From: an uncultured archaeon
GTDB taxonomy: Archaea > Thermoproteota > Bathyarchaeia > Bathyarchaeales > Bathycorpusculaceae
Reading direction: 5' to 3'
DNA: 64,000 bases
NCBI GenBank assembly: GCA_938023865.1
Contig: CALJDG010000048.1
Span: 26,515-90,514 of the forward strand
Position numbers and translations under genes: made by a program. Below the pieces are notes generated by a model. The model made no database searches. It was not told the origin of the DNA and worked only from the letters and a program-made list of their open reading frames with translations. Shown here piece by piece: positions 20,178 through 29,542 of this stretch (its first letter is position 1; each line of letters starts with the position of its first letter).

Positions 20178-20236
20178 AACCGCTCTTAACCTAACCTAAA
20201 TATCACCCAACAGACTAAAAACCTTACTTGCCCCCT

Positions 20237-21477
20237 TCAGCAGTGTATATCGTGCTCTTCGCTTTTGACCTTCGTAATGAATTGCTTCAGCGTCATCATA
20301 CCTATGTTCCCAAAACCATGTCTTCTGACAGAAACCTTTTTGGCTTTTAATTCACGTTTACCGAGGATTATCATATAAGGGATTTTCTGAACTTCAGCTT
20401 CCCTAATCTTATAATTAATTGTTGACTGACTTTCGTCAATTTCTGACCTAACTCCATTTGACTCAAGTTTTCATGGATTTTCTTAGCGTATGACAAGTAT
20501 CTGCCTCCCACGGGTAATATTTGCACCTGCACTGGTGAAAGCCAAAGCGGAAGATTGCCCTTAAAATGTTCGAGAAGTAGGGCGAAGAATCTTTCTATTG
20601 TCCCGAGGAGGGCTCTATGAATCATGATTGTCCAGTGTTCCTTTCCATCTGGACCCACATATGTTACATTGAAGCGTTTTGGAAGGTTAAAGTCAAACTG
20701 GATTGTTGAGCATTGCCACTTTCTTCCAGAGGCATCCTCTATGTAAAGGTCGATTTTCGGACCGTAGAATACGGCTTCTCCGGGCATCTCCTTGCACTTT
20801 AGTCCTTTCTTTTTTAGGGCTTTTGCCAATGCTTTTTGAGCTTGGCTCCATTCTTCATCAGAACCCATGTATCTTTCTGGCTGGCTTTCATCTCTGGTTG
20901 ATAGAAACACCTCATATTTGTGGAAGCTGAAACATTTGAGGATGCGCTCTGTAAAGTCCAAGAGTTTTAGGATTTCGTCTTCCATTTGTTCTGGTGTGCA
21001 GAAGATATGGGCGTCGTCTTGTGTTAACCCTCTAACCCGTAATAGTCCGTGCAGTGCGCCGGAGTGTTCATATCTGTAGACGGTTCCCCATTCTGCGTAT
21101 CTTATTGGCAGTTCTTTGTAGCTTCTGGGTTTTGCCTTGTATATTTGTATGTGGAAGGGGCAGTTCATAGGTTTAACAACGTAAAGTTCACCGTCCTTCT
21201 CGAAAGTGTACATGTTTTCCCTATAATAATCCAAGTGTCCGGAAATTTTCCAAGGTTCTCCTCTTGCAATGTGTGGAGTACAGACGAGCTCGTAGCCGCC
21301 TTTAATGTGTTCTTCCTCCCAGAAGTTTCTGATTATCCTTCGAACAGTTGTGCCTCTCGGGTGCCAAAGCACTAGACCTACACCAACATCTTCGTTTATA
21401 GAGAACATATCCAAGCGTTGGCCGAGAACTCTATGGTCTATGTCCAAATGCTCTTTTGTTTGCGCTTTGTTTTCCAA
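20237..21477 (-). pseudogene. thrS: Threonyl-tRNA synthetase, catalytic plus anticodon-binding type without N-terminal editing domain; apparent -1 nt frameshift at 20468-20471
   Basis: ORF track frame (20371-21477) encodes class II ThrRS core (VVKPMNCPFHIQIYK, YRYEHSGALHGLLRVRGLTQDDAHIF, TIMIHRALLGTIERFFALLLEHFKG). After one extra A in the AAAA run the C-terminus reads HEKLESNGVRSEIDESQSTINYKIREAEVQKIPYMIILGKRELKAKKVSVRRHGFGNIGMMTLKQFITKVKSEEHDIHC*. Possibly functional if the deletion is a sequencing error. Confidence 0.85.
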
Positions 21478-21590
21478 AATTTCAGCGGGGCTTTTAGGGG
21501 CTGGATTTTCGCTTACAAAACGTTTAGACTTGTGTTTCTAAATACCCCATTTCAACCACAAAGTCAACAAGTGCCGCGGTTCTATTTATC
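21478..21590 (-). promoter_or_regulatory. thrS leader: TATA-like box, 8-codon uORF (21524-21550, MGYLETQV*), potential hairpin
   Basis: Minus-strand GGATAAATAG, then GTGGTTGAAATGGGGTATTTAGAAACACAAGTCTAAAC; GGGGTATTTAG pairs with downstream CTAAAAGCCCC with one mismatch. Confidence 0.5.
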
Positions 21591-21659
21591 CTTTGTTCTG
21601 CTGGAAAATGTGCGCATTACCGTTTCATGGAAACTTTTAATCCTTAAAGCGCTTTTCTA

Positions 21660-23036
21660 TTGCTGTTTAGCCGAGTGAAGGGAATGCTTAGAGAGGCTTG
21701 GTCTCTGGCCATTGAAGCCTTAAGTTGGATGGAGAAAGCGCAAATAAGCGAGCGTCTAGCCATAGCCAGAACAGCAAAACAACTGGAAATAAGCGATATT
21801 GACGCTTTACGCTTTGCCCACGGTCTCGTTTGTGAAACTGTTCGGCGTCGCAATCTTATAGACCGCTTTATAAACGAGGTTTTGAAACCCAAATCCATAA
21901 ATGAGTTTACATTGGGCGTCCAGTCTTTTTTGAGGCTTTATGTCTACCAGATGAGGGTTGCCAAAAACTGGGGGAAACTTGACGTTGAAGAGGCGAAAAA
22001 TATTGTACAACTTGCCCGTTCAATTTTGGGTTGGAGAACTCTTCACAGCGTTGAACCCTTTCTAGGATTGCTTTTAACAGAAAGCCCGAACGCCATTCTA
22101 AAAAGCGTTAGTGACGAGGAAAGAATTGGACTTTTAACTTTCCATCCAACATGGTTTGTGCGGTACTGCTTCAAACTTTTTGGAAGGAAAGAAGCCATAA
22201 ACATGTTTGAGGCAAACCTAAAGGCGCCTCCAACCTATATAAGGTTTAACACATTGAAAGGGGATGAAAATGAAATTTTGGCAAGGCTAGCTGAAGAAAA
22301 GGTAAGAGTTAAAAAAATTGAGGGGTTACGCTATGCTTACAAGGTTTTGGGCACAAAAACCCCACTGACAAGAACAAAAAGCTTCAGCGAAGGCTTATTT
22401 TACATTCAGGACAAGGCTAGCTGTTATGCAGCTGAAGTGGCAAACCCACAGCCGGGAACTGTGCTTTTAGACGTTTGTGCTGCTCCAGGTGCCAAAACCA
22501 CCTATTTGGCTCAACTTATGCAAAACTGCGGCGCAATTTATTCGGTAGACTTTTCGAGACGTAGGCTGGGTGTGTGGAAAAGTGAGGTTGCAAGGATGGG
22601 TGTGGAAATTGCCGAGCCAATAATTGCTGATGCGTGCAATCCGCTGCCGGTCTCCATCGAGGCGGACTTGGTGATTCTAGACCCACCATGCACAAGCACC
22701 GGAGCCTTCGCAAAGCTTCCATCAGCCAAATGGAGGCTTACACAACGCTCAGTTGAAAAGATGGCTGAAATCCAGTGGCAAATGCTAGAAAACTGCGCAG
22801 AAAAAGTCAAGCCAGGAGGCACACTAATCTATTCCACATGCAGTATAACAATCGAAGAAAACGAAATGCTCATAGAACGATTCTTAAAATGGCATCCAGA
22901 GTTCTCGCTGACTGAAATAACCCCAAAAATTGGGCTTCCGGGACTTAGGAACATGGAAAAATGCCAGAGGCTTTACCCCCACATCCACGATTGCAATGGC
23001 TTTTTCATCGTAAAGCTGTTAAGGAGCAAACCATAA
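21660..23036 (+). CDS. RsmB/NOP2/Sun-family RNA m5C methyltransferase with NusB-like N-terminal domain
   Basis: 458 aa; VLLDVCAAPGAKTTYLAQLM, ILDPPCTSTGAF, LIYSTCSITIEENE. Confidence 0.95.
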   Translation: MLFSRVKGMLREAWSLAIEALSWMEKAQISERLAIARTAKQLEISDIDALRFAHGLVCETVRRRNLIDRFINEVLKPKSINEFTLGVQSFLRLYVYQMRVAKNWGKLDVEEAKNIVQLARSILGWRTLHSVEPFLGLLLTESPNAILKSVSDEERIGLLTFHPTWFVRYCFKLFGRKEAINMFEANLKAPPTYIRFNTLKGDENEILARLAEEKVRVKKIEGLRYAYKVLGTKTPLTRTKSFSEGLFYIQDKASCYAAEVANPQPGTVLLDVCAAPGAKTTYLAQLMQNCGAIYSVDFSRRRLGVWKSEVARMGVEIAEPIIADACNPLPVSIEADLVILDPPCTSTGAFAKLPSAKWRLTQRSVEKMAEIQWQMLENCAEKVKPGGTLIYSTCSITIEENEMLIERFLKWHPEFSLTEITPKIGLPGLRNMEKCQRLYPHIHDCNGFFIVKLLRSKP

Positions 23037-23075
23037 CGAAACTTTAAAGAGGTAGCATAATTTGAAAGATGTAGA

Positions 23076-23345
23076 TTGATTGGGAGAATTGTAAAGGTTG
23101 AGGGTGAATGCTCAGCGGGACATCACGTTGGAGAAGGGTTCGATTTAACACTTTACTCTGAAGAAGCAAGCAAAAGCCTTAGAGCTCCCAACATTTGCAG
23201 TTTCTTCTATGACTCCATTTTCCCGTATCTGATGACCTTGCAATTTGGCGGAGCCTTCCCATGGGAAGAAAACAAAGACACCTTCACTTCAGGCTGTCCA
23301 GACCGACAAAAAGTTACAATAGAAATTAAAAGAGTTAAGAAGTGA
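23076..23345 (+). CDS. TIGR04076-family protein
   Basis: 89 aa; GECSAGHHVGEGFDL...FPYLMTLQFGGAFPWEENKD...GCPD. Confidence 0.75.
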   Translation: MIGRIVKVEGECSAGHHVGEGFDLTLYSEEASKSLRAPNICSFFYDSIFPYLMTLQFGGAFPWEENKDTFTSGCPDRQKVTIEIKRVKK

Positions 23346-23354
23346 AAAGGAGTT

Positions 23355-24254
23355 TTACCCTCTTCTCGCTTTTTCTATACCACATAGCACCTCAAAAACC
23401 ACTTTGGCAGCCTGTGCAGCCGACACTCCACCATCATAGTTTGGCGCAATTTCGACCACATCAAAACCAATAACGCGTTTATCACAAACATCGCATAAAA
23501 TGTCTAGCAAAGTGTAGCTTTCAAGACCGTCGGGTTCTGGATTTTGCACTGCTGGAGCATAAGCTGGATCCAGAACATCCATATCCAGAGACACATAAAC
23601 ACTTTTCACATCGGCTAGTTTCCGCTTCAAAACCCTCAGCGTCTGCTCCAACCCTTCTCTCCTAATTTGCTGGGCTGTTATGAACTCAATTCCAGCCTTA
23701 TTAGCATAGTCAAGCTCCTCTCTGCAGACAGCCCTTGTGCCAACTTCCAAGATTTTAGCTGGTTTTAGCTGCTCATTTAGTCTCCGCATAAAGGTTGTGT
23801 GGGAAACCTTCAAGCCCATAAACTCGTCCCTCAAATCAAGATGGGCATCAAAACTCAAAACAGCCGTCTTGGAAGCTTTGCTGCCAAAACCTTTTAAAAT
23901 GCCAAGCGTGACCGTGTGCTCCCCACCAATAGTAACTGGCGTTTTCCCAGCCTCAAAGATTTCGCCAACAACCCCAGCAAGTCTTTCAAGGGTCTGCTCC
24001 GTGTCTGCGGAAACATGCAAATCGCCTAAATCATGAATAAGCAATTCTTCAATATCTATGCCGCTGCGAAAACTGTAGGTTTCAATGTTTAGGGAAGCCT
24101 CCCTTATAGCGTTGGGACCAAATCTAGCCCCCGTCCTATATGTACTGGTCACATCAAAAGGCACGCCTAAAACCACGTAGTCGGCTTCGTCGAAGGTTTT
24201 TTGAAAACCGCTGAAAATTGTGGAGTGCGAAATATACAAATTGCGGTAGCCCAC
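23355..24254 (-). CDS. speB: Agmatinase/ureohydrolase
   Basis: 299 aa; IGGEHTVTLG, SFDAHLDLRDEFMG, VYVSLDMDVLDPAYAPAVQNPEPDGL. Confidence 0.95.
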   Translation of the reverse strand: MGYRNLYISHSTIFSGFQKTFDEADYVVLGVPFDVTSTYRTGARFGPNAIREASLNIETYSFRSGIDIEELLIHDLGDLHVSADTEQTLERLAGVVGEIFEAGKTPVTIGGEHTVTLGILKGFGSKASKTAVLSFDAHLDLRDEFMGLKVSHTTFMRRLNEQLKPAKILEVGTRAVCREELDYANKAGIEFITAQQIRREGLEQTLRVLKRKLADVKSVYVSLDMDVLDPAYAPAVQNPEPDGLESYTLLDILCDVCDKRVIGFDVVEIAPNYDGGVSAAQAAKVVFEVLCGIEKARRG

Positions 24255-24293
24255 CCTTTAATCCTTCCAGCTAGATAGATAACTTAAAACAGT

Positions 24294-24373
24294 TACCCTC
24301 GAAGTTTTAAACTCTTTTGCTTTATTATTCCTCATAAAAAGGTTTAAAACGAAAATATCTCAATTCGAGGGTA
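24294..24373. repeat. Composite inverted repeat between divergent genes
   Basis: TACCCTCGAA(24294-24303)/TTCGAGGGTA(24364-24373) and GTTTTAAAC(24304-24312)/GTTTAAAAC(24342-24350), both perfectly complementary. Confidence 0.7.
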
Positions 24374-24465
24374 TACTTAGACTAAAATGCCTCATCAAAG
24401 CATATGATTTATTAACTATGTGTGTTTCAATTTAATGCATTAATTTAGATAGCAGGGCGACAGAC

Positions 24466-24825
24466 ATGGGATTCAAGTCGAGGCTTAAAAATGAGAATAT
24501 GGGTTTGTATTTAACCTCAATTTTTTACGCTGCTGCGGGCATCATCTGCTTTATTGTGTTAGCCGCAATAGATCTAGAGCTGGTTCATATAGGCCTGATT
24601 GGCATAATAAGTTTAGCCACAGCTTACGGTTTGATAAGGCGTAGGCGCTGGGCCCTCTGGAGCGTTTTCGTCCTCTTCTTTACGAATACGACTTTTGCTG
24701 TTTCCATGCTCTACTACACAGTGGGTGGTGACATTCTTATCGATGCAGCCATGATTTTATACTTGGTTCTAACATGGATTGCGACAATTTTTCTGGCTGC
24801 TAGAAGGAAGAAGCTCGAATTTTAA
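24466..24825 (+). CDS. Small membrane protein of unknown function
   Basis: 119 aa, about 4 hydrophobic segments. Confidence 0.6.
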   Translation: MGFKSRLKNENMGLYLTSIFYAAAGIICFIVLAAIDLELVHIGLIGIISLATAYGLIRRRRWALWSVFVLFFTNTTFAVSMLYYTVGGDILIDAAMILYLVLTWIATIFLAARRKKLEF

Positions 24826-26081
24826 ACATTAATATTCCTTAAGCTTCTTAAAAGGTGAACTGTGACCTCCTCCTCTGCATCCACAAACTGCTGGTTTTTG
24901 GGGATTTCTATGAATCCGTCAGCCCTTAATAGGGTTGTTATGGCTCCAGAAAGCCCAGTTGGAACAGGTTCCGCTACGAACCGTTGTCTTTCGTCTCTTT
25001 TTAGTTTCACCATAATAAATGTACGTCTCCCCCTTGCTGAAAACATCCGTGTTGACGAAAAGGCCTTAAGAGTGGCAGTCTCCACCGTTTGTTTTCCAGC
25101 CATTCGTTTTATTATTGGGCGCACAAGCAAGTAAAATATTAACAGCGCAGAAGTTGGGTGTCCGGGAAGAGCGAAAACAGGCTTGCCATCCAAAACAGCA
25201 ACCGTTGTTGGCTTTCCCGGTTTGGTAGCTATTCCGCAAACAATCACGCCTGGTTTTCCAAGAAGGCTGAGCGTTTGGGGAATGACATCTTTCGGTCCTA
25301 CAGAGACTCCGCCCGAAGTCACAACAACGTCTGCCAACGTTAAAGCTCTTTTTAATGCATTTTCAATTTCATTCGGGTCGTCTGGGAAAACTCCCAGATA
25401 AACTGGTTTTCCGCCGCTTTCCACGACGGCTGCACTTAGGCTGTAAGCGTTAATATCATAAACTTTACCGGGAGCTAGTGATTTCCCTGGCTCTGTCACT
25501 TCCTCGCCTGTGGATAAAACTGCCACCCGCGGAATTTTGTAAACCTTGACTTTTGAAAATCCAACCGCTGCGATGGCTCCAATTTCTCTAGCACCTAAAA
25601 GCTGTCCTCGCTTGGCAACCATTCCGCCCCTTTTTATGTCTGCTCCAGCCTTCATAACGTTTTCATCTTTTGCCACTGCTGCATAAACGTAGACTTCGCC
25701 GTTTTTTCGCTCAGTTTTTTCAGCTATGATAACGGCGTCTGCGCCTTCCGGAATTGGCGCGCCAGTCATTATTTCTGCTGCTGTTCCACGTTCCACTTTC
25801 ACTTTTGGCATTTCACCGACGTTAACCGTTCCGCAAAGCATCAGCTTTACCGGTCTATTCTCATCTGCGCCAAAGGTGTCTCCCGCTTTAACGGCATAGC
25901 CATCCACTGTTGAGCGGCTGAAAGGTGGAATATCCAATGGGGCTATAATGTTTTCCGCTAGGACTCGATTGCAAGCCTCCAAAAGGGGGACTTCTTCTAC
26001 ACCCAGTGGTTTAGCCTTAAAATGCTTTTCTATAGCTCTTTTCGCGTCCTCAAAAGTGAAAAGTCTTCTAAACATTTTCAT
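24822..26081 (-). CDS. moeA: Molybdopterin molybdenumtransferase MoeA (copy 1)
   Basis: PPFSRSTVDGYAVKAGDTFGA, MTGAPIPEGADAVI, SGGVSVGPKDVIPQ; start taken as internal MKMFRRLF (26081) rather than 26129. Confidence 0.93.
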   Translation of the reverse strand: MKMFRRLFTFEDAKRAIEKHFKAKPLGVEEVPLLEACNRVLAENIIAPLDIPPFSRSTVDGYAVKAGDTFGADENRPVKLMLCGTVNVGEMPKVKVERGTAAEIMTGAPIPEGADAVIIAEKTERKNGEVYVYAAVAKDENVMKAGADIKRGGMVAKRGQLLGAREIGAIAAVGFSKVKVYKIPRVAVLSTGEEVTEPGKSLAPGKVYDINAYSLSAAVVESGGKPVYLGVFPDDPNEIENALKRALTLADVVVTSGGVSVGPKDVIPQTLSLLGKPGVIVCGIATKPGKPTTVAVLDGKPVFALPGHPTSALLIFYLLVRPIIKRMAGKQTVETATLKAFSSTRMFSARGRRTFIMVKLKRDERQRFVAEPVPTGLSGAITTLLRADGFIEIPKNQQFVDAEEEVTVHLLRSLRNINV

Positions 26082-27318
26082 TGAAAACCTCCAATGCGTC
26101 AAAAAGGTGAACTGGAACGGTTTCGTCATCCTCTAGTCCATCGCGGTTTTCAGGCACAATAATGTAGCCGTTGGCCCTCGTCAATGTTGAAATTATGCCG
26201 GAGCCCCTAGCACTTATAGGCTCAGCGTAAAACTCTCCATTCTGCTTGAAAACACGGACTCGAACAAAGGTTTTTCTCCCAAGGACTGTTGATGTCCGCC
26301 TTGTTAGTCTCGCCACCACAATAGGTCTAGACTCGTTTTCAATGCCCAATATTCTGAGGATTAGGGGTCTAGCGAAAACCTCAAAGCCAAAGAAGGCTGC
26401 AACTGGATTACCTGAAAGCACTATTATTGGCTTACTATCTACAACGGCTAGGGCTGTTGGCATGGCTGGGCGCATTGCAATGCCATGGACAATAACGCCT
26501 GGTTTGCCAAGCTCGTTTATGGCTGTTGGAACTAAGTCGGATACCCCGACACTTGTGCCGCCAGTAGTTACCGCTACATCCGCCTTTTTCAACCCATGCT
26601 TTAGTTTTTGTTTAATTTCATCAATATCGTCTTTGGCTATTCCCAAGTCTATAGGTTCGGCGCCCAGCTCATGGCATAAGGACGCGAGCATAATCCTATT
26701 TGTCTCATATATTTGGTCTTGCCTTAGCTTTTCTCCAGCTTCGACAAGCTCGTTTCCGGTTGCCAAAATTGCCACTTTCGGTTTTTTAAAAACTGGCACT
26801 TCGCTTATACCGAGCGCCGATATTAGGGCTAAATGATGGGGTTTTAGGCGTGTTCTGGCTTTCGCTGCAACCTCGCCCTTTGCTATGTCTTCTCCCCGCT
26901 TTGAAACATTTTCGCTTGGCGTGACAGCCGTCCAAACCTCTATTAGGCTGTCACCGACACGCCTAACATCTTCCAACATTAAAACAGCGTCTGCCCCTAT
27001 TGGTAAACGATTTCCGGTCCAAACTTGCTTAGCTTCGCCCTTTTTCACTTCGCTTCCACTCGTAAGTTTTAGGGTTTTTGGTTTAAACTGGGAAGCCCCA
27101 AAAGTGTCTCTGGCTTTAACGGCATAACCATCAACAGCAGAACGGTCAAATCTCGGCAAGTTTTCCCCTGCGATTAAGTCGTCTGCCAAAACACGATTAA
27201 GCGCATCCCATATGGGAACCAATTCGATTTTCCAACGCCTAAATTTTTGGTTATCGAAAAAGAGTTTTTTCGCTTCCTCAATTGTTGTTAGTTTTTGGAA
27301 GCCCCTTAGCCTAACCAA
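26068..27318 (-). CDS. moeA: Molybdopterin molybdenumtransferase MoeA (copy 2)
   Basis: 416 aa; RFDRSAVDGYAVKARDTFGAS, WTGNRLPIGADAVLML, TTGGTSVGVSDLVP. Confidence 0.93.
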   Translation of the reverse strand: MVRLRGFQKLTTIEEAKKLFFDNQKFRRWKIELVPIWDALNRVLADDLIAGENLPRFDRSAVDGYAVKARDTFGASQFKPKTLKLTSGSEVKKGEAKQVWTGNRLPIGADAVLMLEDVRRVGDSLIEVWTAVTPSENVSKRGEDIAKGEVAAKARTRLKPHHLALISALGISEVPVFKKPKVAILATGNELVEAGEKLRQDQIYETNRIMLASLCHELGAEPIDLGIAKDDIDEIKQKLKHGLKKADVAVTTGGTSVGVSDLVPTAINELGKPGVIVHGIAMRPAMPTALAVVDSKPIIVLSGNPVAAFFGFEVFARPLILRILGIENESRPIVVARLTRRTSTVLGRKTFVRVRVFKQNGEFYAEPISARGSGIISTLTRANGYIIVPENRDGLEDDETVPVHLFDALEVFNENV

Positions 27319-27383
27319 AATAAAAGGCCCCTATAATCAGCACACAAACTTAATAAAAAAGGTATCGCAAAGAAACTTTGAAC

Positions 27384-28247
27384 TTAGGTTTTAATTTCTT
27401 TTCTTAGGATGTCCCGCATTTTTATGGCGTCCACGTCTAACACTGGGCTCTCACTTATTATGACGGGGTTAAGCCTAAAATTGGCTAAGACCCTTGCGAG
27501 CATCTCAAATTCTGGTCCATAGCCAGCCTCATCCATGGTATGGTGGCATCTTTCCCCCTTATCAGTGAACTCAACTTTTGTGAAGTGGCAATGCATGTTT
27601 TTGACAGCCTCGGTTCCCAAACGCCTCTCGATTTCTTCCACAACTATGCAGAAGTCGTTAACAGTTTTGAAGCGTCCATGGTCCCTCGCGTGCAAGTGCG
27701 CCCAGTCTATCACAGGCTGGGTTTGCTCAACCTGTTCGCATAAAGCTAAAACTTCTTCTAAACTGCCAAACTGGGTCGGCTTTCCCATAGTTTCAGGACC
27801 AATCCGCACATCTGTTATGCTAAGAGACCTCAGCCTTTCAACAACGTCTTTTAGAGCCCCGAGGCATGCCTTAAAAACGTCTTTGGGAGGTTTTCTTCCA
27901 TAAAAACCCGGATGAAAGACAACAATTTTAGAGCCCATCCATTTGGAAGCGGCGGCACACGCTATTAGGCGATCTTTGCTGGCTTCAACAGTTTCCTTCT
28001 CGCCGCACAAGTTTATGAAGTAAGAACCGTGAAGGCTTAAGAGGACATCGTTCTCCTTAGCCTTCAATCCAAGGTTTTCAGCTTCCTCCCTCCGCATTTG
28101 GGGCTTCCCGCCCCAACGCACAGCTTGGTACTCAAAAGCATCCAACCCCTCTTCCCGCAAGAGTCTCGGGATATCCGTTAAGGAGGCTTTCATAGCCCTA
28201 AAACTTGGAGGAACCCCCGCCGGACCGAATCTTGGACGGTCAGCCAT
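27384..28247 (-). CDS. TIM-barrel protein, endonuclease IV-like
   Basis: 287 aa; VLLSLHGSYFINLCG, IVVFHPGFYG, GPETMGKPTQFGSLEEVL, PVIDWAHLHAR, MHCHFTKVEF. Confidence 0.75.
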   Translation of the reverse strand: MADRPRFGPAGVPPSFRAMKASLTDIPRLLREEGLDAFEYQAVRWGGKPQMRREEAENLGLKAKENDVLLSLHGSYFINLCGEKETVEASKDRLIACAAASKWMGSKIVVFHPGFYGRKPPKDVFKACLGALKDVVERLRSLSITDVRIGPETMGKPTQFGSLEEVLALCEQVEQTQPVIDWAHLHARDHGRFKTVNDFCIVVEEIERRLGTEAVKNMHCHFTKVEFTDKGERCHHTMDEAGYGPEFEMLARVLANFRLNPVIISESPVLDVDAIKMRDILRKEIKT

Positions 28248-28257
28248 TCAAGAGCCT

Positions 28258-29142
28258 CTAACTTCTCTTTGCCTTCCTAAAGCGATAACTTTTTCGCGTT
28301 AAAAATCCATAAAAGATCACCGCCAAGGCCGAAACCCAAGCTGCAACATTTTGAAAAACGATATATTTACCGATTGGAGGCAAATTCACAAGAGGCTTAA
28401 CTAGGCCTACAAGGGCCGAAACGAAACCTCTCAAAGTTGGGGCAGCAGAAATTATGGCATTATTTATTGATGAACAAAGCCAACCGATGGGACCAAGAGC
28501 TTCAACAAAACCTTTTAAACCATTATTAACAGACTTTACAAACTCAAGAAGGGGACTATTTCCGCGATAAATGGTTGAAAAAGTCCCATATATAAGCCCG
28601 GGAAAAGCAACAACTGAAACTAGTAGAATTAAGGATGAAAAAACCAAAATTGTTATTATAGCGCTTTTTATCGTCGCCCTTGCAAAGCTAACCTTGTTCC
28701 GGATGTAAGAGATCCCTTTAATCCGTAAAATTCCAGATTTCATCTTTGCGAATAAATTCCTTACAGCGCCACCTGCTATGAAAGTGAACTCTTTCCCTGT
28801 TTTTTGGTCTTGCTCCTTCCTTTGCGGCTTAGTTTTGGGTTTTCCTTCAGGCGGTTTTTGAGGCTGCATAGCTGCATATTTTGTCATGCAAATCCAACTG
28901 AAGGCAAGGGTTATAGTAACTGATAATGGAACGAGGTGAAAGAGCGGACTCACAACGATAGTTATCGTCCAGCCAGTCCATGGAATTTGGAAACTTCCTT
29001 TCAGAGGGTTTTCTTCCCTTACTCCGAGGGAAATGGCAAAAATGACAATGGCATATTCAATTAGGGAAGTTATTATGAGAAAAAGTATTATTGCCATTAA
29101 ACCCTTAAGAGATGCCCACCGAACTATCAGACGTTTAGACAA
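28258..29142 (-). CDS. Multi-pass membrane protein of unknown function
   Basis: 294 aa; hydrophobic segments; TTG start after GGTGGTT. Confidence 0.6.
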   Translation of the reverse strand: MSKRLIVRWASLKGLMAIILFLIITSLIEYAIVIFAISLGVREENPLKGSFQIPWTGWTITIVVSPLFHLVPLSVTITLAFSWICMTKYAAMQPQKPPEGKPKTKPQRKEQDQKTGKEFTFIAGGAVRNLFAKMKSGILRIKGISYIRNKVSFARATIKSAIITILVFSSLILLVSVVAFPGLIYGTFSTIYRGNSPLLEFVKSVNNGLKGFVEALGPIGWLCSSINNAIISAAPTLRGFVSALVGLVKPLVNLPPIGKYIVFQNVAAWVSALAVIFYGFLTRKSYRFRKAKRS

Positions 29143-29240
29143 TTAACCACCACTTGTGCTTCTTTAAATTTGCTTTAAAAATATAGGGAATCATGTTAAA
29201 AAACGTGACTGTTGTAACTTTGCTAATCATATAGCTTAGT

Positions 29241-29399
29241 CTAACGTAATGGAAATTCATGCCCGCACTTTGGACATTTTGCATAGCTGCACTGCACGGT
29301 TGATGGGCACCCTGAACATGCAAAGGCTCTTCCGTAAGATATGTCAAACGTGAAGCCGCACTTAGGACAGTGTACAGGCCTTTTTGTTTTTAAGCCCAT
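29241..29399 (-). CDS. Small zinc-ribbon protein (52 aa; absent from ORF track)
   Basis: Minus translation MGLKTKRPVHCPKCGFTFDISYGRAFACSGCPSTVQCSYAKCPKCGHEFPLR*. Confidence 0.75.
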   Translation of the reverse strand: MGLKTKRPVHCPKCGFTFDISYGRAFACSGCPSTVQCSYAKCPKCGHEFPLR

Positions 29400-29542
29400 T
29401 TAGTGCACCATTCAAACGACGAGCGCAGCAATACTTTAAAACCTTTCGAATAAACGTGCCTTTATGGAAAGTTTTAACAGTAACAAGTTTTAAATTAATT
29501 TTGAGCCTTTAAATGCTGGTTTAAAAATCTCGGTACGGGAAA

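Noticed and set aside
29135-29347. 70-aa minus-strand ORF MTYLTEEPLHVQGAHQ...
   Set aside because: Different frame over the zinc-ribbon micro-gene 29241-29399, whose CXXC pattern is much more convincing.
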